Positions 47,471 through 58,089 of a stretch of 64,000 bases of DNA are shown in pieces. Made by a program: the position numbers and the translations under genes. How positions within the stretch are numbered: the first letter of the stretch is position 1; each line of letters starts with the position of its first letter. Source of the stretch: Asterionellopsis glacialis (lineage: Eukaryota > Bacillariophyta > Plagiogrammaphyceae > Rhaphoneidales > Asterionellopsidaceae); assembly GCA_014885115.2 (NCBI GenBank), contig WKLE02000570.1, forward strand, positions 27,345-91,344, written 5' to 3'. The notes under the pieces were generated by a model. The model did not search any database, was not told the DNA's origin, and saw only the letters and a list, made by a program, of their open reading frames with translations.

Positions 47471-48983
47471 ATGGTACGCTATTATAGGTGTGGGTTGCAG
47501 TTGTCTTTTGTTCTTTGTTTAATATCGACGTATCTTTTTCCAATCAAAGGTTTCACACAACAACTACCAGCCTATGTTCGTCATCTATCCCAAGCGACAC
47601 CATCATCATCACAAATAAGGTCGTCATCTACTTCGTCAAATGATATTGTTAAACAATCACCAAAACCTTCGTTCAGTGTGAAAGACGACTCTTTACCTCT
47701 TTACGAATCAACTTATACTCAAATCTTGAGTACAAATTCTCTTTTACCCATTGCAACAAAGCTTCGTAAGGTATACGATGATCATTTTTTAGATCCTAGA
47801 CAACCGAACGAGAAACGATTTGTATTCGACCCATGGTATGTTTCGGCAAAAGATGGTCTTCAAGCATCAAATGAAGAAAGCCATGACGACACTGATGACA
47901 ATGATAATGAAGATTCTGCATCGTATGTTCAGGGAGAAAAGGACGCATTGGAGAATCAGGTTCAATATTCATTAAAAAGAATGCAAACAAGTTTGTTCTT
48001 TACAGATGATTTGTATAATGATCTTGTCAATGATTTAATTTCGTCGGCGAATTCGATTGGACTGTCTTCGATTACACCACCGTGGACGTCTATGTACACC
48101 GATGGTGATAGTCAAAATTTCCATACAGATTCATCCCATGGACCCATGGCATTTGTTTTATCATTATCGAACGATGATGACTTCAATGGAGGTGAAACTA
48201 TGATATTGAAAGAAGATATATTAGACTTTTGGCGAAACTTCGAAACAAGTAAAGCAAGGGAGGTTGGAAATATAGTCAGGTAAGTGATAATCAATTTCGT
48301 AGACATTTGAATTGTTTGACACTTTCCCCGCTGAAACTCACTATTAAAAACCATCTTTCTTGAAACTACGTCTTCAGATTTATTCCGCCAACATTTGGTC
48401 GACTAATTGCCTTTGATCCACGAGTCCCGCACGGAGTAAACAAAGTGTCAGGGTCTAATCAAGATCCGAGACGAGCAAGGTACGCTGTTCAGGTTATCTT
48501 ATCAGTTGAAATCATTACTCAACCATTCCAAGCTGACTATTATTATTTTTGGTATCTTTCATTTTCTTTTGCTATCACAAAACAAGAGTTGTTATACATG
48601 GGTGGTTCAATGAGCCTGAGACGTGTTGGTTTGGGAACTGGGAAGATAATACAGAGGAGGCATCAAAAACACTAGATCAATCTCTTCAACCTCTTGTTGA
48701 AACTTTAGGTAGTGGTGAAATTGGCCGTGTAGTTGGCTATCTAGCTGTCCGAGTAGAAATTGCAGAAGATGGTTCTGTAGACCGTGTGTATGCTGTCTGT
48801 GATACCATTCAAGCTGATTTGGAAGATTTTCGTGGAATTATTGGTTACGATGAAGCCGATAACCCTGTTATGGAAGATGCCGTTTCTGATGTTCGATTGA
48901 ATGTATACGAAACATTAACAAATTTAGAATTCGGTGAAGGGGCAGAGGGAAGGGCGGTAGTTATACCTTTTGTATTCGAATAG
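47471..48983 (+). CDS. 2OG-Fe(II) oxygenase (prolyl-hydroxylase-like)
   Basis: Three exons: 47471-48279, 48378-48479, 48587-48983 (introns 98 and 107 bp, GTAAGT/CAG and GTACGC/AAG, both phase 2), 435 aa. Residues 1-27 form a signal peptide (LSFVLCLISTYLFPIKG) followed by Phe28, which could mark plastid import. The double-stranded beta-helix core has HTD (His218, Asp220) and PHG (His288) as iron ligands, FNGGETMIL between them, and Arg residues just downstream suited to bind 2-oxoglutarate. The substrate is unknown. An acidic low-complexity insert lies near residues 137-150. The exon 2/3 junction restores RVVIHGWF, typical of the last strand of this fold. Confidence 0.82.
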
Positions 48984-49756
48984 GGTTACACTATTTAAAT
49001 TTTAGCTTTGGTGAGGTAATGAATTCAGAAAAAAGTTAGATGCGGTAGCATTTTCTTTTCAGTTTTGAATACAAAAACATGTAAATATTTATACTTATTA
49101 GTATTCACTTGACTTCAATCTACATTACTATTTGAGAATTTGCAATAAAATATCTATTGAATTCGGCAAACGGTGATTTTGAAAAAAGGAAAAGCAAAGT
49201 TAGTAATCACATCAAAGTTTCAAATATTTCTTGTGTCGGTGGTCCTCTGTTCATCGTTAATATGTTATATTCCATACTTACAAGAACACCGTAGCACCTT
49301 CGGGGGAGCCACCAAAACGAAAAAGCTCAAGGTTGTCATCTTGGCCGGTCTTGTGACGGCCGACATGGACGACCGTACAGGATACGATTTCCGTGATGAG
49401 TACCAACAATATAGGTACTTTAAGGTCAAGCAATACGTTTAATCGATGAGAATGTTTATGTTAATTTACTGAACCTAATTCTGAGGTTGCCAAGGAGTTA
49501 ATTTAAATTCACATGAGTTATGTAGATTGAATTGAAGTTGAAGCAGCCATGGTGTCGCTGACTCTTAAGATACCGGTACAATCATTGCTCTAAAATTATA
49601 CTTCTATGAGTTCTAGCTCTATGATGATGCATTTCAACGTATACAATTTCATTCATATCAAAGTATTTTGCGTTAAGGACTTTTAACACAAATACTTGTG
49701 TCCATATTGCAATGTATTCCTCTGAATGAGAACACCGATAATAATGTTCTACTCTA
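48984..49756. other. Convergent intergenic region with a possible gene fragment
   Basis: An 89-codon frame at 49173-49442 begins at GTG, has one hydrophobic segment (FLVSVVLCSSLICYIPYL) and a higher-GC end (KKLKVVILAGLVTADMDD). It could be a truncated copy of a type II membrane protein, but there is no ATG and no family match. The rest is AT-rich 3' sequence. Confidence 0.35.
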
Positions 49757-51544
49757 CTAGGAATAATCATAGTATACTGTATCCGATTCTTCTTGTGGTT
49801 GCTGGGCAGGAGAATTCCATCCACCAGCTTGATTTTGCATTCCTTGAATCCCCCCATGTTGTTGCATTTGCTGAGGCGGCGGCGGCGGCGGTGGAGGAAT
49901 GCCATTAGTTGGAGCAAAATGTGTACCAAAAGAGGGTGGTGGTGGAGGAGGAGCATGGTGCGGCTGACCGGGGGCAAATGCTTGCTGCGGTGGTGCGCCA
50001 TGTCCAGGATACGGCAAATGCTGCTGGAGATGTTGTGGTTGGTAAGCATAATTGGGATGAGCAGGTTGCTGGTAGCCTCCACCTGATGCACCATACGAGT
50101 AGTAGCCCTGATGCTGTGGTGGATAACCCTGCTGTTGAGGGTAGTGTCCACTCATACTAGGAGGTGGGATCGGTGCTGCTCCTGCTCCTGGAGGTTGTCT
50201 GCGATGAATATTGGAGGATGAAAAGTTCTTGCTAATTGATTTGTTTCCAATCCCACCACCACCTCCTTTTTTCTTTTGTTTTCGCCGAGTTTTAGCTTCT
50301 CTTTCTTGTTCATCATCACTATATTCCATTTCATTCCTACCAACTTCTTCGTCGTAAACATTAGATGCATCACACCCCCTACCACTAATTTGAACAATTG
50401 CTGCAGTATTTATGGTCTTGGCCTCTCCCAATACATAGTACACAGTGGAATCTGGGTTTTCTTTAAGAAGTTTTGTATATTGTCCATCGTTTCCCCATGG
50501 GTCTGCACTCTCAGCAGGTTCGGATGTGCCTTTTTCTTTGGGTACGTCTACAACAGCGGCCTCTGAAATATCCATAACCTTCTCAATATTTTTAGACTCA
50601 TCTTCCGAAACATTGGATTGCTTAGCATTGCCTTTACCATCATTTGTACTTGATGCCTTCTTTGGTAAAGGGGAATCCAATCGTACCGTATACAGAGGCC
50701 TATTCACGGGACCGAATACTTCAAATATCTTCCCAAGTGGCAGTAATGTCATTTCTCTTTCCTTCTGATGATTGTCATTGTCTATGTTGGGATCATTTAC
50801 GTCCACAGTGGCTGTGTCTTTGCTATGATCAATTTTTAGTACAAGAAGACTTCCTTCATCAAGAGGTCCTCCTATGGTTGCCGTTGTTTCAGGGACCAAA
50901 CTTTCCACTACAACAGTTTTTTCTTCAATGACATGGAATTTTATTTTTCCAGCTTTTTCCATCAATTTTTCATCTAGTTTTTCTTGAACTTGTTCTTGCT
51001 CTACTGCTAAATCTATGTTGAACTTAGATTGTAATTCTAATACAGGTGTACGATATGGATCTACCTCATGTTCCGTTTTAGGACCACTGTTCTTCTTTTG
51101 GTTTTTCGATTTCTTTGTTTCGTCACCATCGAATTCATCTTCATCGTTTACCATTTTGGCTAATGCTTCACTCAAATCAACTTCTGATTCATCGTCGTCG
51201 TCGTCGTCGTCACCATCATCATCGGAGGTAGCTTCTTTTGCATTAATCTCATCATCGCTCCCTTCTTTAGTCATTTGAACTTCCTTTGCTTCGATTTCTT
51301 CTTCATCCTCATCACTACTTGACGATACAGGTAATTCACTATCATCTATGGGTACTTCTAATGGATCCTCCATATTAGCAGTTCCAGAGGCTTTTTCGAC
51401 GGTATTTGTCGTAGTCGACGACGAAGAATCAACGACTTGAACAGCAAAAGCTGCTGCAACCGCCATATCATCTACATTTTCTTCTTGTTCACCATAACCC
51501 CCTTGCGTTCTTTTGTTTCTGTTCCTGTATTTGTCAGGTCTCAT
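49757..51544 (-). CDS. NAF1: H/ACA snoRNP assembly factor NAF1
   Basis: 595 aa, intronless, ATG 51544. The acidic N-terminal region (poly-Asp/Glu/Ser) is followed by a Gar1/Naf1 barrel from about residue 225 (GGPLDEGSLLVLKIDHS, PLGKIFEVFGPVNRPLYTVR). A ~60-residue charged insert splits the domain, which resumes at DSTVYYVLGEAKTINTAAIV. The block GCDASNVYDEEVGRNEMEYS matches the hallmark NAF1 sequence G-x-DAS-x-x-YDEE...EfSDDE. The C-terminus is Pro/Gln/His/Tyr-rich. NAF1 loads dyskerin onto nascent H/ACA RNAs in the nucleus and is later replaced by Gar1. It is divergent from the threonine-synthase-like gene. Confidence 0.93.
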   Translation of the reverse strand: MRPDKYRNRNKRTQGGYGEQEENVDDMAVAAAFAVQVVDSSSSTTTNTVEKASGTANMEDPLEVPIDDSELPVSSSSDEDEEEIEAKEVQMTKEGSDDEINAKEATSDDDGDDDDDDDESEVDLSEALAKMVNDEDEFDGDETKKSKNQKKNSGPKTEHEVDPYRTPVLELQSKFNIDLAVEQEQVQEKLDEKLMEKAGKIKFHVIEEKTVVVESLVPETTATIGGPLDEGSLLVLKIDHSKDTATVDVNDPNIDNDNHQKEREMTLLPLGKIFEVFGPVNRPLYTVRLDSPLPKKASSTNDGKGNAKQSNVSEDESKNIEKVMDISEAAVVDVPKEKGTSEPAESADPWGNDGQYTKLLKENPDSTVYYVLGEAKTINTAAIVQISGRGCDASNVYDEEVGRNEMEYSDDEQEREAKTRRKQKKKGGGGGIGNKSISKNFSSSNIHRRQPPGAGAAPIPPPSMSGHYPQQQGYPPQHQGYYSYGASGGGYQQPAHPNYAYQPQHLQQHLPYPGHGAPPQQAFAPGQPHHAPPPPPPSFGTHFAPTNGIPPPPPPPPQQMQQHGGIQGMQNQAGGWNSPAQQPQEESDTVYYDYS

Positions 51545-52094
51545 CCTGATTAATGTTCACGCAGTACACAGTAGTTCACAATGTCCCCCCCAAAATGAGA
51601 TGTCAAACGAGCACTGCAATGAATGGGAATGAACAGAAAGAAAGAAACAAAGAAAGAAAAAGAACAAAAGAAAAAAAAAAGATCCGAAATCAAATTTTTT
51701 GATTGGCGTTGGCGAGATGGGTCGGAAGATCCCTTTTTTGCGCATTCGGAGTGCGCACTATGCGTACCCAGTGATGACTCCCTTTTCGACAGAACTCATC
51801 AGTCGAATAAGTCGAAAATAAAGTCGAAGAAGTCAAACCCAGAAGAATCTTTTCATAGAATCTGTGCCTGCAGGTATGAGAAAAAAAAAGAACAGAACAA
51901 CACACCATCCAACCTCCAAAAGACGTGTCAGCGTTGGAACCCAGTCTCCATCAACGATTTTGGGTTGTTGATTGATCAACAAAACTACATTGTTTCAAAT
52001 AGTTTTAGAATATATTGATTGTTTGGATTTTTTTGTTTTCTCAGTTAAAAAAATTATCCTGCAAGTTCTTTTAAGGGACGAGTAACAAAAAAAA
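51545..52094. other. Divergent promoter region (NAF1 / threonine-synthase-like)
   Basis: Includes an A/G-rich purine stretch at 51636-51690 and the GTCGAA element at 51810-51854. Short frames on both strands lack domains. Confidence 0.5.
51810..51854. promoter_or_regulatory. Shared ~45-bp GTCGAA promoter element, copy 2
   Basis: Contains the 19-mer AAGTCGAAGAAGTCAAACC identical to copy 1 at 47182, followed by AGAAGAATCTTTTC. Preceded by two further GTCGAA words at 51802 and 51811, giving three phased half-sites. Confidence 0.45.
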
Positions 52095-53842
52095 ATGAAG
52101 TATACATCCACTCGTGATAAGTCCATATCTGTTAGCTTTGAACAAGCAATATGTTCGGGATATGCACCAGATGGCGGTCTATTTGTTCCTGAAACATTAC
52201 CTAAAATTAATGCGGAACTTCTCCAAACATGGTCAAGCTTGTCATTTCCGGATCTAACCAAGACTATCCTACGTCTTTTTGTATCACCCGATGAAGTCAA
52301 TGACACCGAATTAGATTCTGTTTGTGCATCAGCCTTTCAAAGCTTTGACTTTCCACCTACTAAAACTATACCAGTAGTGAAGGTGGGGTCATTGTACGTA
52401 TCTGAATTATTCCATGGTCCTACATTTTGTTTTAAAGATCTTGGAATGCGACCTGTCGTAAATTTTTTATCTCATTTTTCAACGAAACGTAATCGTAAAA
52501 CAACCTTGTTGGTATCTACAACAGGTGATACTGGACCAGCAGCTGTACAGGCTGTCAGTGATGCAGCTAACCCGCTCCTTACAATTTTGGTACATTACCC
52601 TGAAGGTCAAATTAGCGATTTTCAACGAAAGCAATTAACCACAGTCCATTCACCCTGTGTGCACGTTGTTGCCTTTGAGGGAGGTGGAGATGATATGGAT
52701 GGACCCATCAAACGAATCCAAGCTAAAGGAAACGAGGAGAGGATGATTTGTGGGATCAATAGTTACAACATTGGAAGGCCACTTGCTCAAATGGTCCATT
52801 ATGTAAGAATATCTACTAGTTATACCATGGAACTTTCGAATATACTTTGACATGTTACTAACTAATCTTGAACTTCTGTATATTATCTCAATCATAAAAC
52901 CAAATGAATATAGATCTGGACGTATTTACGGATTGCAGAGGACATTGGTGTGACTCCCGGAGATGCAGACTTTGTTCTTGATATTGTTCTTCCTACCGGG
53001 GCTATGGGTAACGTTGCTGGTGGATATATGGCAAAAAAGATGGGTTTACCGTTGGGTAAACTTTGTTGTGGAGTAAATATCAATGACATTACTCACCGAG
53101 CTATACAAACAGGCAAATTCCATCGAAGCGATTCCATGGAAAAAACGCTTTCGGATGCAATCAATATCCAAGTAGTAAGTTTGGAGATTCAAGATATGGG
53201 TCCTTTTGGAGATTTTGTTCTTCCTATTTTCTCACCAATTACTTCTTGCACGCTTCTGCGGCACTCTAATAACCTTTTCTGTGTAACTATTTTTGACAAA
53301 AACAGCCCTACAACTTTGAACGACTCCTATACTACCTGACCGATGGGAATCATAGCTTGGTTAAAGATTGGATGACAATCGTTGATACTACAGCAAAATT
53401 AGATCTCGACAAGTCTTGGTTAGACAAGCTGCAAACGGAGTTCCGTAGTGAAAGAGTTACAGATGAAGTAATGTGTGAAACCATGCGTCAAGTTCTTGCC
53501 AACTTTGGATACTATTCTGACCCACACACAGCTGTTGGGTTATCTGCAGCCGAATCTTTGGGTTTCAAATTGGCAGTGAATGATAGGCCTCAAATGCGTC
53601 CAGTAGCCCTGCTTGCAACAGCATCACCTTGCAAATTCCAAGAGTCCGTAACTGTTGCCCTTGGTGAAGAGGGATGGGAATCGTACGAGAAAGATCATTT
53701 TCCACAGTCTGCTAATGTGATTATGAAGAAAGAAGAAGTCTCACCCACTATTTATAAATTTCGCCAAGGTGCAAGTTTAAGTGAAAATCAAATGGAATGG
53801 CAAAAACAGGCATGGGATATAATCAAACAGTTGGGAAATTGA
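52095..53842 (+). CDS. Threonine-synthase-like PLP enzyme (THNSL2 type)
   Basis: Three exons: 52095-52802, 52914-53174, 53306-53842 (introns 111 and 131 bp, all phase 0), 501 aa. The start MKYTSTRDKSISVSFEQAIC and the block GYAPDGGLFVPETLP are typical of the threonine-synthase N-domain. ELFHGPTFCFKDLG carries the PLP lysine (Lys114), and STTGDTGPAAVQAV is the phosphate-binding loop. Exon 2 gives VLPTGAMGNVAGGYMAKKMG; exon 3 begins PYNFERLLYYL, as in fungal Thr4 and animal THNSL2. No plastid presequence is visible, unlike the threonine synthase expected in plastids. So it is more likely a cytosolic phospho-lyase (THNSL2 acts on O-phospho-homoserine or phosphothreonine) than the biosynthetic enzyme. 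Confidence 0.9.
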
Positions 53843-54042
53843 CACTTCTGTCGATTTCATTTAATAAGAAATATCTAATTTTGCATTATACTTTTTAAAC
53901 CCCCATATACATTATAGATGCGGCATGATTTTACACTTGTTCAAACCTTAAGCACCAGCTTCATGCGAGAAAAACTTTTCATAAATTTAATAATCAAAAA
54001 CAATCTCAATTCATCACAATTTTGTGAATGTGAAAAGGAAAC
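53843..54042. other. Short convergent 3' spacer
   Basis: 200 bp, AT-rich; no feature seen. Confidence 0.5.
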
Positions 54043-55611
54043 TTAGCGCCTTTTTTTTCGCAATTTCGATCCAACCACACTGGGCGGAGTAAGATGCATG
54101 TCGTCCTTATCTTCCTCCCTTTCTTCTGCAGACTCGTCAAACATAACAGGAGATTCGACTACAAGATTCAAATCGTTCGTATCATCGGAGTCCGGATCTG
54201 ACATGGAACTTGGTGAAATAAGAAGCATGTTGTTTTTCTGTGTGGTTTCTTCCGCAGCCGAAAAGGATGATGGTTTCAGTACAGTGTTGTTCTTTACGTT
54301 TTTCGGTGATGGGACACTTGATGTGGGGGGTTCCCATCCTGGAGTCGTATGGAGCAAGTCCTTGCGGATTTGTCCCTGTCGGTGGCGATTCAGTTCAAAT
54401 GATTCTGCGCACATCATGGGGTGTGCACCACCTGGACTCAGCAAAGATCCTGTACCCTTGACTGCAAAGGAATCTCCGTTGGCTGTAGACATCGTCCAAT
54501 CGGAAACAACAGAAGCATCTGAGGACAGATCATCGGCTGCCACATGTTGGTTTTGATGATAACGTTCTTTCGGCGTTTTCGGCGTCCGGGGTGGAGAGGG
54601 GATATTTTGGTCACGTTGTCTGTTAACGCGCCCTTCAGTTCCGGAGATATCTTCTTCGTACGTTTCATCCTCATCACTGTCAAGTGGGATATTCTTCGTA
54701 CCATCAACAAAGCGGAATTTTCCATGTATCCGTTGATGTTTATGCAACGCAAAGCCAACTAGTGCGGCAGCAACAAGGAGAGCGGCAAAGGCAATACCTA
54801 CAACACCACCCGTACCGAGTCCGCCGCTTTCATTTGGTGCGTCATTATCATTATTCAATTCCTGTGCTGACATGGCATCATCAAAATTAATTTTATCGTT
54901 ATTCTCGTCCTCTGTTGTTTCATCTGTGGTGGTATCTTCCGTATTTAGAACTGTCATTTCCACTACCTCTGGAGTGACGGTGGGCGATGCTGAAGGAGCC
55001 GCAGACGGCGAAGTCGTGGGTGCATCAGTGGAAAAGATGTATGTCGCAGTTTCAACGACGTAGCCACTATCACTCAATGCGGCCACCAGATCTTGATTCA
55101 CTACATCTTTTACTATATCATCAAACACAGAGATATCAGGTGTAACTCCCCCCTTTGGAATTTCTAAACCAACACTTCCACCACTGATTACCAGAGTAGT
55201 AGTCTTAGTTTGCATTCGTCTTCGCAACCACCTGTCACTCCCTCCTTCATGAAATACGTTTTTAATGATAGGTAACTCAATAAGAGCATATGCCCAAGAT
55301 GCCCCCCCACCAAATTGCATCACACTACCACGATTATTGAGTACTAATTGGATGGCATCAACCACAAGCTTCTCCTTGGCGGTGTCAAGTCTTGTAGGTG
55401 TGGGTGATAAAGTTACTTGAAATTCACTGATTTGTAAACGTACGGTTATCTTTCCATCATTAAACTGAGAATCATCAAAAACCGACTCCTTATTTCTTAT
55501 TAATCTCCTGCCACTATGACCAACTACACAAGGAATTAGCATTAACATGCATCCAATATATAGCGCCCTTAGCATAGCTCCTACCGGTCTTCTCCTGGAC
55601 GAAGTTGTCAT
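54043..55611 (-). CDS. SP-repeat type I membrane protein, function unknown
   Basis: Start chosen at ATG 55611 (MTTSSRRRPVGAM), the first in-frame ATG; the frame extends upstream to a TTG only. 522 aa, intronless. Signal peptide (LRALYIGCMLMLIPCVVG); an extracellular ~180-residue domain of alternating strands and helices (KITVRLQISEFQVTLSPTPT ... VSVFDDIVKDVVNQDLVAAL type); a short Ser/Pro stalk (PTTSPSAAPSASPTVTP); an acidic stretch; one membrane helix (GGVVGIAFAALLVAAALVGF); a ~200-residue polar cytoplasmic tail with several SP/TP sites. The layout is common among diatom cell-surface proteins, but the domain is not one I recognise. Confidence 0.75.
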   Translation of the reverse strand: MTTSSRRRPVGAMLRALYIGCMLMLIPCVVGHSGRRLIRNKESVFDDSQFNDGKITVRLQISEFQVTLSPTPTRLDTAKEKLVVDAIQLVLNNRGSVMQFGGGASWAYALIELPIIKNVFHEGGSDRWLRRRMQTKTTTLVISGGSVGLEIPKGGVTPDISVFDDIVKDVVNQDLVAALSDSGYVVETATYIFSTDAPTTSPSAAPSASPTVTPEVVEMTVLNTEDTTTDETTEDENNDKINFDDAMSAQELNNDNDAPNESGGLGTGGVVGIAFAALLVAAALVGFALHKHQRIHGKFRFVDGTKNIPLDSDEDETYEEDISGTEGRVNRQRDQNIPSPPRTPKTPKERYHQNQHVAADDLSSDASVVSDWTMSTANGDSFAVKGTGSLLSPGGAHPMMCAESFELNRHRQGQIRKDLLHTTPGWEPPTSSVPSPKNVKNNTVLKPSSFSAAEETTQKNNMLLISPSSMSDPDSDDTNDLNLVVESPVMFDESAEEREEDKDDMHLTPPSVVGSKLRKKRR

Positions 55612-56937
55612 TTTTCTTAACAATACTGAAAAACAAAAGAAATAGAAAATTCTGTTCGAACCAAGTTGCTTTCGTTCTTTATTAGAGAGCCTATGATTCA
55701 AATCGAAGGAGGAGCGTCTGCGGTTCAATGTGATCCTTCGTCAACTATGAATACTTTCACTGACTGTTATTTATTTGATAGGTACAACCTTCAAGCTAAC
55801 CCCCCAAAGACAATCTAGGAGTACAACACCGTCCACTTTGTATTAGGCTTTTGGTGATTTTCTTTTCTCTAGCGGTTGTGTCGTTCGGTAAGAGCAGAAC
55901 GAACCTTGGTTTTTACGGGTTTGATAGCAAGTAATGTGTATCGCTTATTCCAAAGTCGAAGAGCACTTGATTATGATATCATGTGCAATACATGTGCTAT
56001 CTTCAAGATCTGTTTGCACTAATGTACGTTGGACAAATATCTGCTTGAACCGGACATCTGATACAGTAGGATATTTTTTGGATACGTTGATATCTATGAC
56101 TTCGACAGAATGTAATCGAAAACCATTGTTTGAAATCATCCAATTCAAATAGCTAGACCAGTTCGAACAAATTTTTAAAAGATTGGCGGGCTCGCTAAAC
56201 CATCGTTTGAAGCATTTTTAGGATTATCTTTTTGTCTAATGAACCATTTAACGGACGTCCAAGTTCTTTTTTACGGGATTGAAATTAGTCGTGTGTTAGC
56301 GAAACTGATCTTATTTATATATAAATATAGTCATATAGTACACTAAATGCATATTAGAATGGCTTGCTTGGTTGTTGATACTCCGAATTTACATTAATCC
56401 GATAGTATTTCTTCCCTGCTTCTTCTTTCTGATATGCGAGAAGTATATATGCATCTTCTCAATTCATCCCTGTTTGTGTTTTCAAACGGAGCTATCATAC
56501 CGGTGACTAGAGAGAGTTTGTACCATGAGTCCTACCGTACCCAGATTGCTTGTTAGGACATAGCACTCCTAGGACATAGAGGGAGGGTTGTATCAGCGGT
56601 AAATCCAGAAGTCCAGCATCACAGCAAAGTCGCAAGGACGGCCGGCACGTCCGTCCGCCGTAAAGTCAATCTACTGACGTAGACTCGATGGCCACAGACA
56701 GAACATTTAATTTTAAAAATATTTTGATATTTTTTTTATCGGTACCATATCGTACTTGGTATCTTCTTGACGACCTTCTTGGGTTACTGAGCAAAGAGAC
56801 TAATCTACATTCATTCGCGGTCCGCGGTCTACGACTCTTCCTGAATTGTTCGAGCAGCCAATGGAAACATGACAACCACCCGTGGATACGAGCTTGTTTC
56901 GCTGTGAACCGAACCATAAACAATATTAAATTTAACC
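55612..56937. other. Divergent intergenic region
   Basis: 1.3 kb without a supported gene. Overlapping small frames on opposite strands at 55934-56152 are mirror images of one interval and look like chance. A TGACGTAGACTCG half-CRE lies at 56674. GTACC words occur at 56533-56545 and 56740. Confidence 0.45.
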
Positions 56938-58089
56938 ATGGTTTCATCATCTAAAACCACATGGAGGGGAGGAACAGTGATTGGAATCACTGTTTCTGCG
57001 GTAGCCTTGCTCGCACTTTACAACTTGAAACATCGAAAACAGCTACAAAGGAAACAAAATGAAACGAAGAAAGATGGCAGTACCAGTGAAGGTACAAAGT
57101 CAAGTAGTGCTACTGTAGCTTCATCTAAAAATTACAACTGGAAAGAAAGTTCTTCTATTGAATTACCCACTCATATAGAACGAGAAATTATGAAAGAACA
57201 AAGACGCCAAGCGAAGATTCCTCATTTGGCACGCAAGTCTCCCATGTATGATAACGTGCAGATGCTTAGTGCAGACGGTGAATTACTATCCAGTATATCA
57301 ACTAAAAAGGGACGATGGTACGTAAAGAAAGGATTAGCAGAATGGACTAACAACGACGAAGAAACTAAACAAATCCGGATCAAATTTGAACCCAAAGGAC
57401 GGGCAGCACGTGGTAAGAGTGGGACCTACATCAAAACAGAAAAACAGAATGTATGCGTGTCTTGTGGGAAGGGTGATCATATCATGAAACACTATGTCGT
57501 CCCATATGCCTATCGGCAGTTATTCCCCCCCAAATACAAATCACATTTATCACATGATATTGTTATACTTTGTCCGACTTGTCATCTTCATTCGGAACAA
57601 CAAACACAACTTCGATCAAAAGAAATTGACGAAATGCATCGTTCATTAATTGCAGAAGAGGATGACAATACCAGCCAAAAGTTTTTAATTGATAAGAAGT
57701 TGAGTAGAATCCGTAGTGCTGGATTGACACTGATGAACTGGAAACATAAAGTCCCCCCCGAGAGAATTGCTGAATATGAATCGATGGTTCGATCGCACTT
57801 GGATTTACAGGATAATGCTGACTTGACAACTGAACAACTTCAAACAGCTATTGACGTACAATTCAAAAAACTCAATCCTAAATACATTTCTGGAGCTGAA
57901 TTGGTCGTACGATCGATGATGAGTGATTCTAACAAGATAGAGGAGTTCATACGGAGTTGGCGACAACATTTCCTTGACACATTACACCCCCGGTTCCTTC
58001 CTACAGGATGGAGCGTGGATAGTCCAGTAACTAGTGACGTGAGAGGAGCGCCCTCTTCAGAAAAGCTTGCTACTTTGGTTGATAACTAG
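56938..58089 (+). CDS. Membrane-anchored protein matching the C-terminal domain of EXD2 only
   Basis: 383 aa, intronless, ATG 56938. An N-terminal membrane helix (GTVIGITVSAVALLALYNL) is followed by a basic linker. From residue ~99 the sequence follows the C-terminal half of animal EXD2: RKSPMYDNVQMLSADG, RWYVKKGLAEW, KFEPKGR, then NVCVSCGK (Cys173, Cys176), a VP-Y segment, SHLSHDIVILCPTCH (His206, Cys212, Cys215, His216) and the C-terminal WRQHFLDTLHPRFLPTGWSV. The Cys/His arrangement looks like an HNH-type zinc site. The DEDDy 3'-5' exonuclease domain that precedes this part in EXD2 is absent. Animal EXD2 is anchored to the mitochondrial outer membrane; the N-terminal helix suggests a comparable position. 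Enzymatic activity unknown. Confidence 0.8.
   Translation: MVSSSKTTWRGGTVIGITVSAVALLALYNLKHRKQLQRKQNETKKDGSTSEGTKSSSATVASSKNYNWKESSSIELPTHIEREIMKEQRRQAKIPHLARKSPMYDNVQMLSADGELLSSISTKKGRWYVKKGLAEWTNNDEETKQIRIKFEPKGRAARGKSGTYIKTEKQNVCVSCGKGDHIMKHYVVPYAYRQLFPPKYKSHLSHDIVILCPTCHLHSEQQTQLRSKEIDEMHRSLIAEEDDNTSQKFLIDKKLSRIRSAGLTLMNWKHKVPPERIAEYESMVRSHLDLQDNADLTTEQLQTAIDVQFKKLNPKYISGAELVVRSMMSDSNKIEEFIRSWRQHFLDTLHPRFLPTGWSVDSPVTSDVRGAPSSEKLATLVDN

Noticed and set aside
49582..50151. 189-codon minus-strand frame overlapping the NAF1 3' half
   Set aside because: It lies in another frame of the Pro/Gln/His-rich NAF1 C-terminus; its composition mirrors that repeat and it has no domain.
54872..55063. Plus-strand Ser/Val-rich frame
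   Set aside because: Antisense of the SP-repeat membrane protein; low complexity only.
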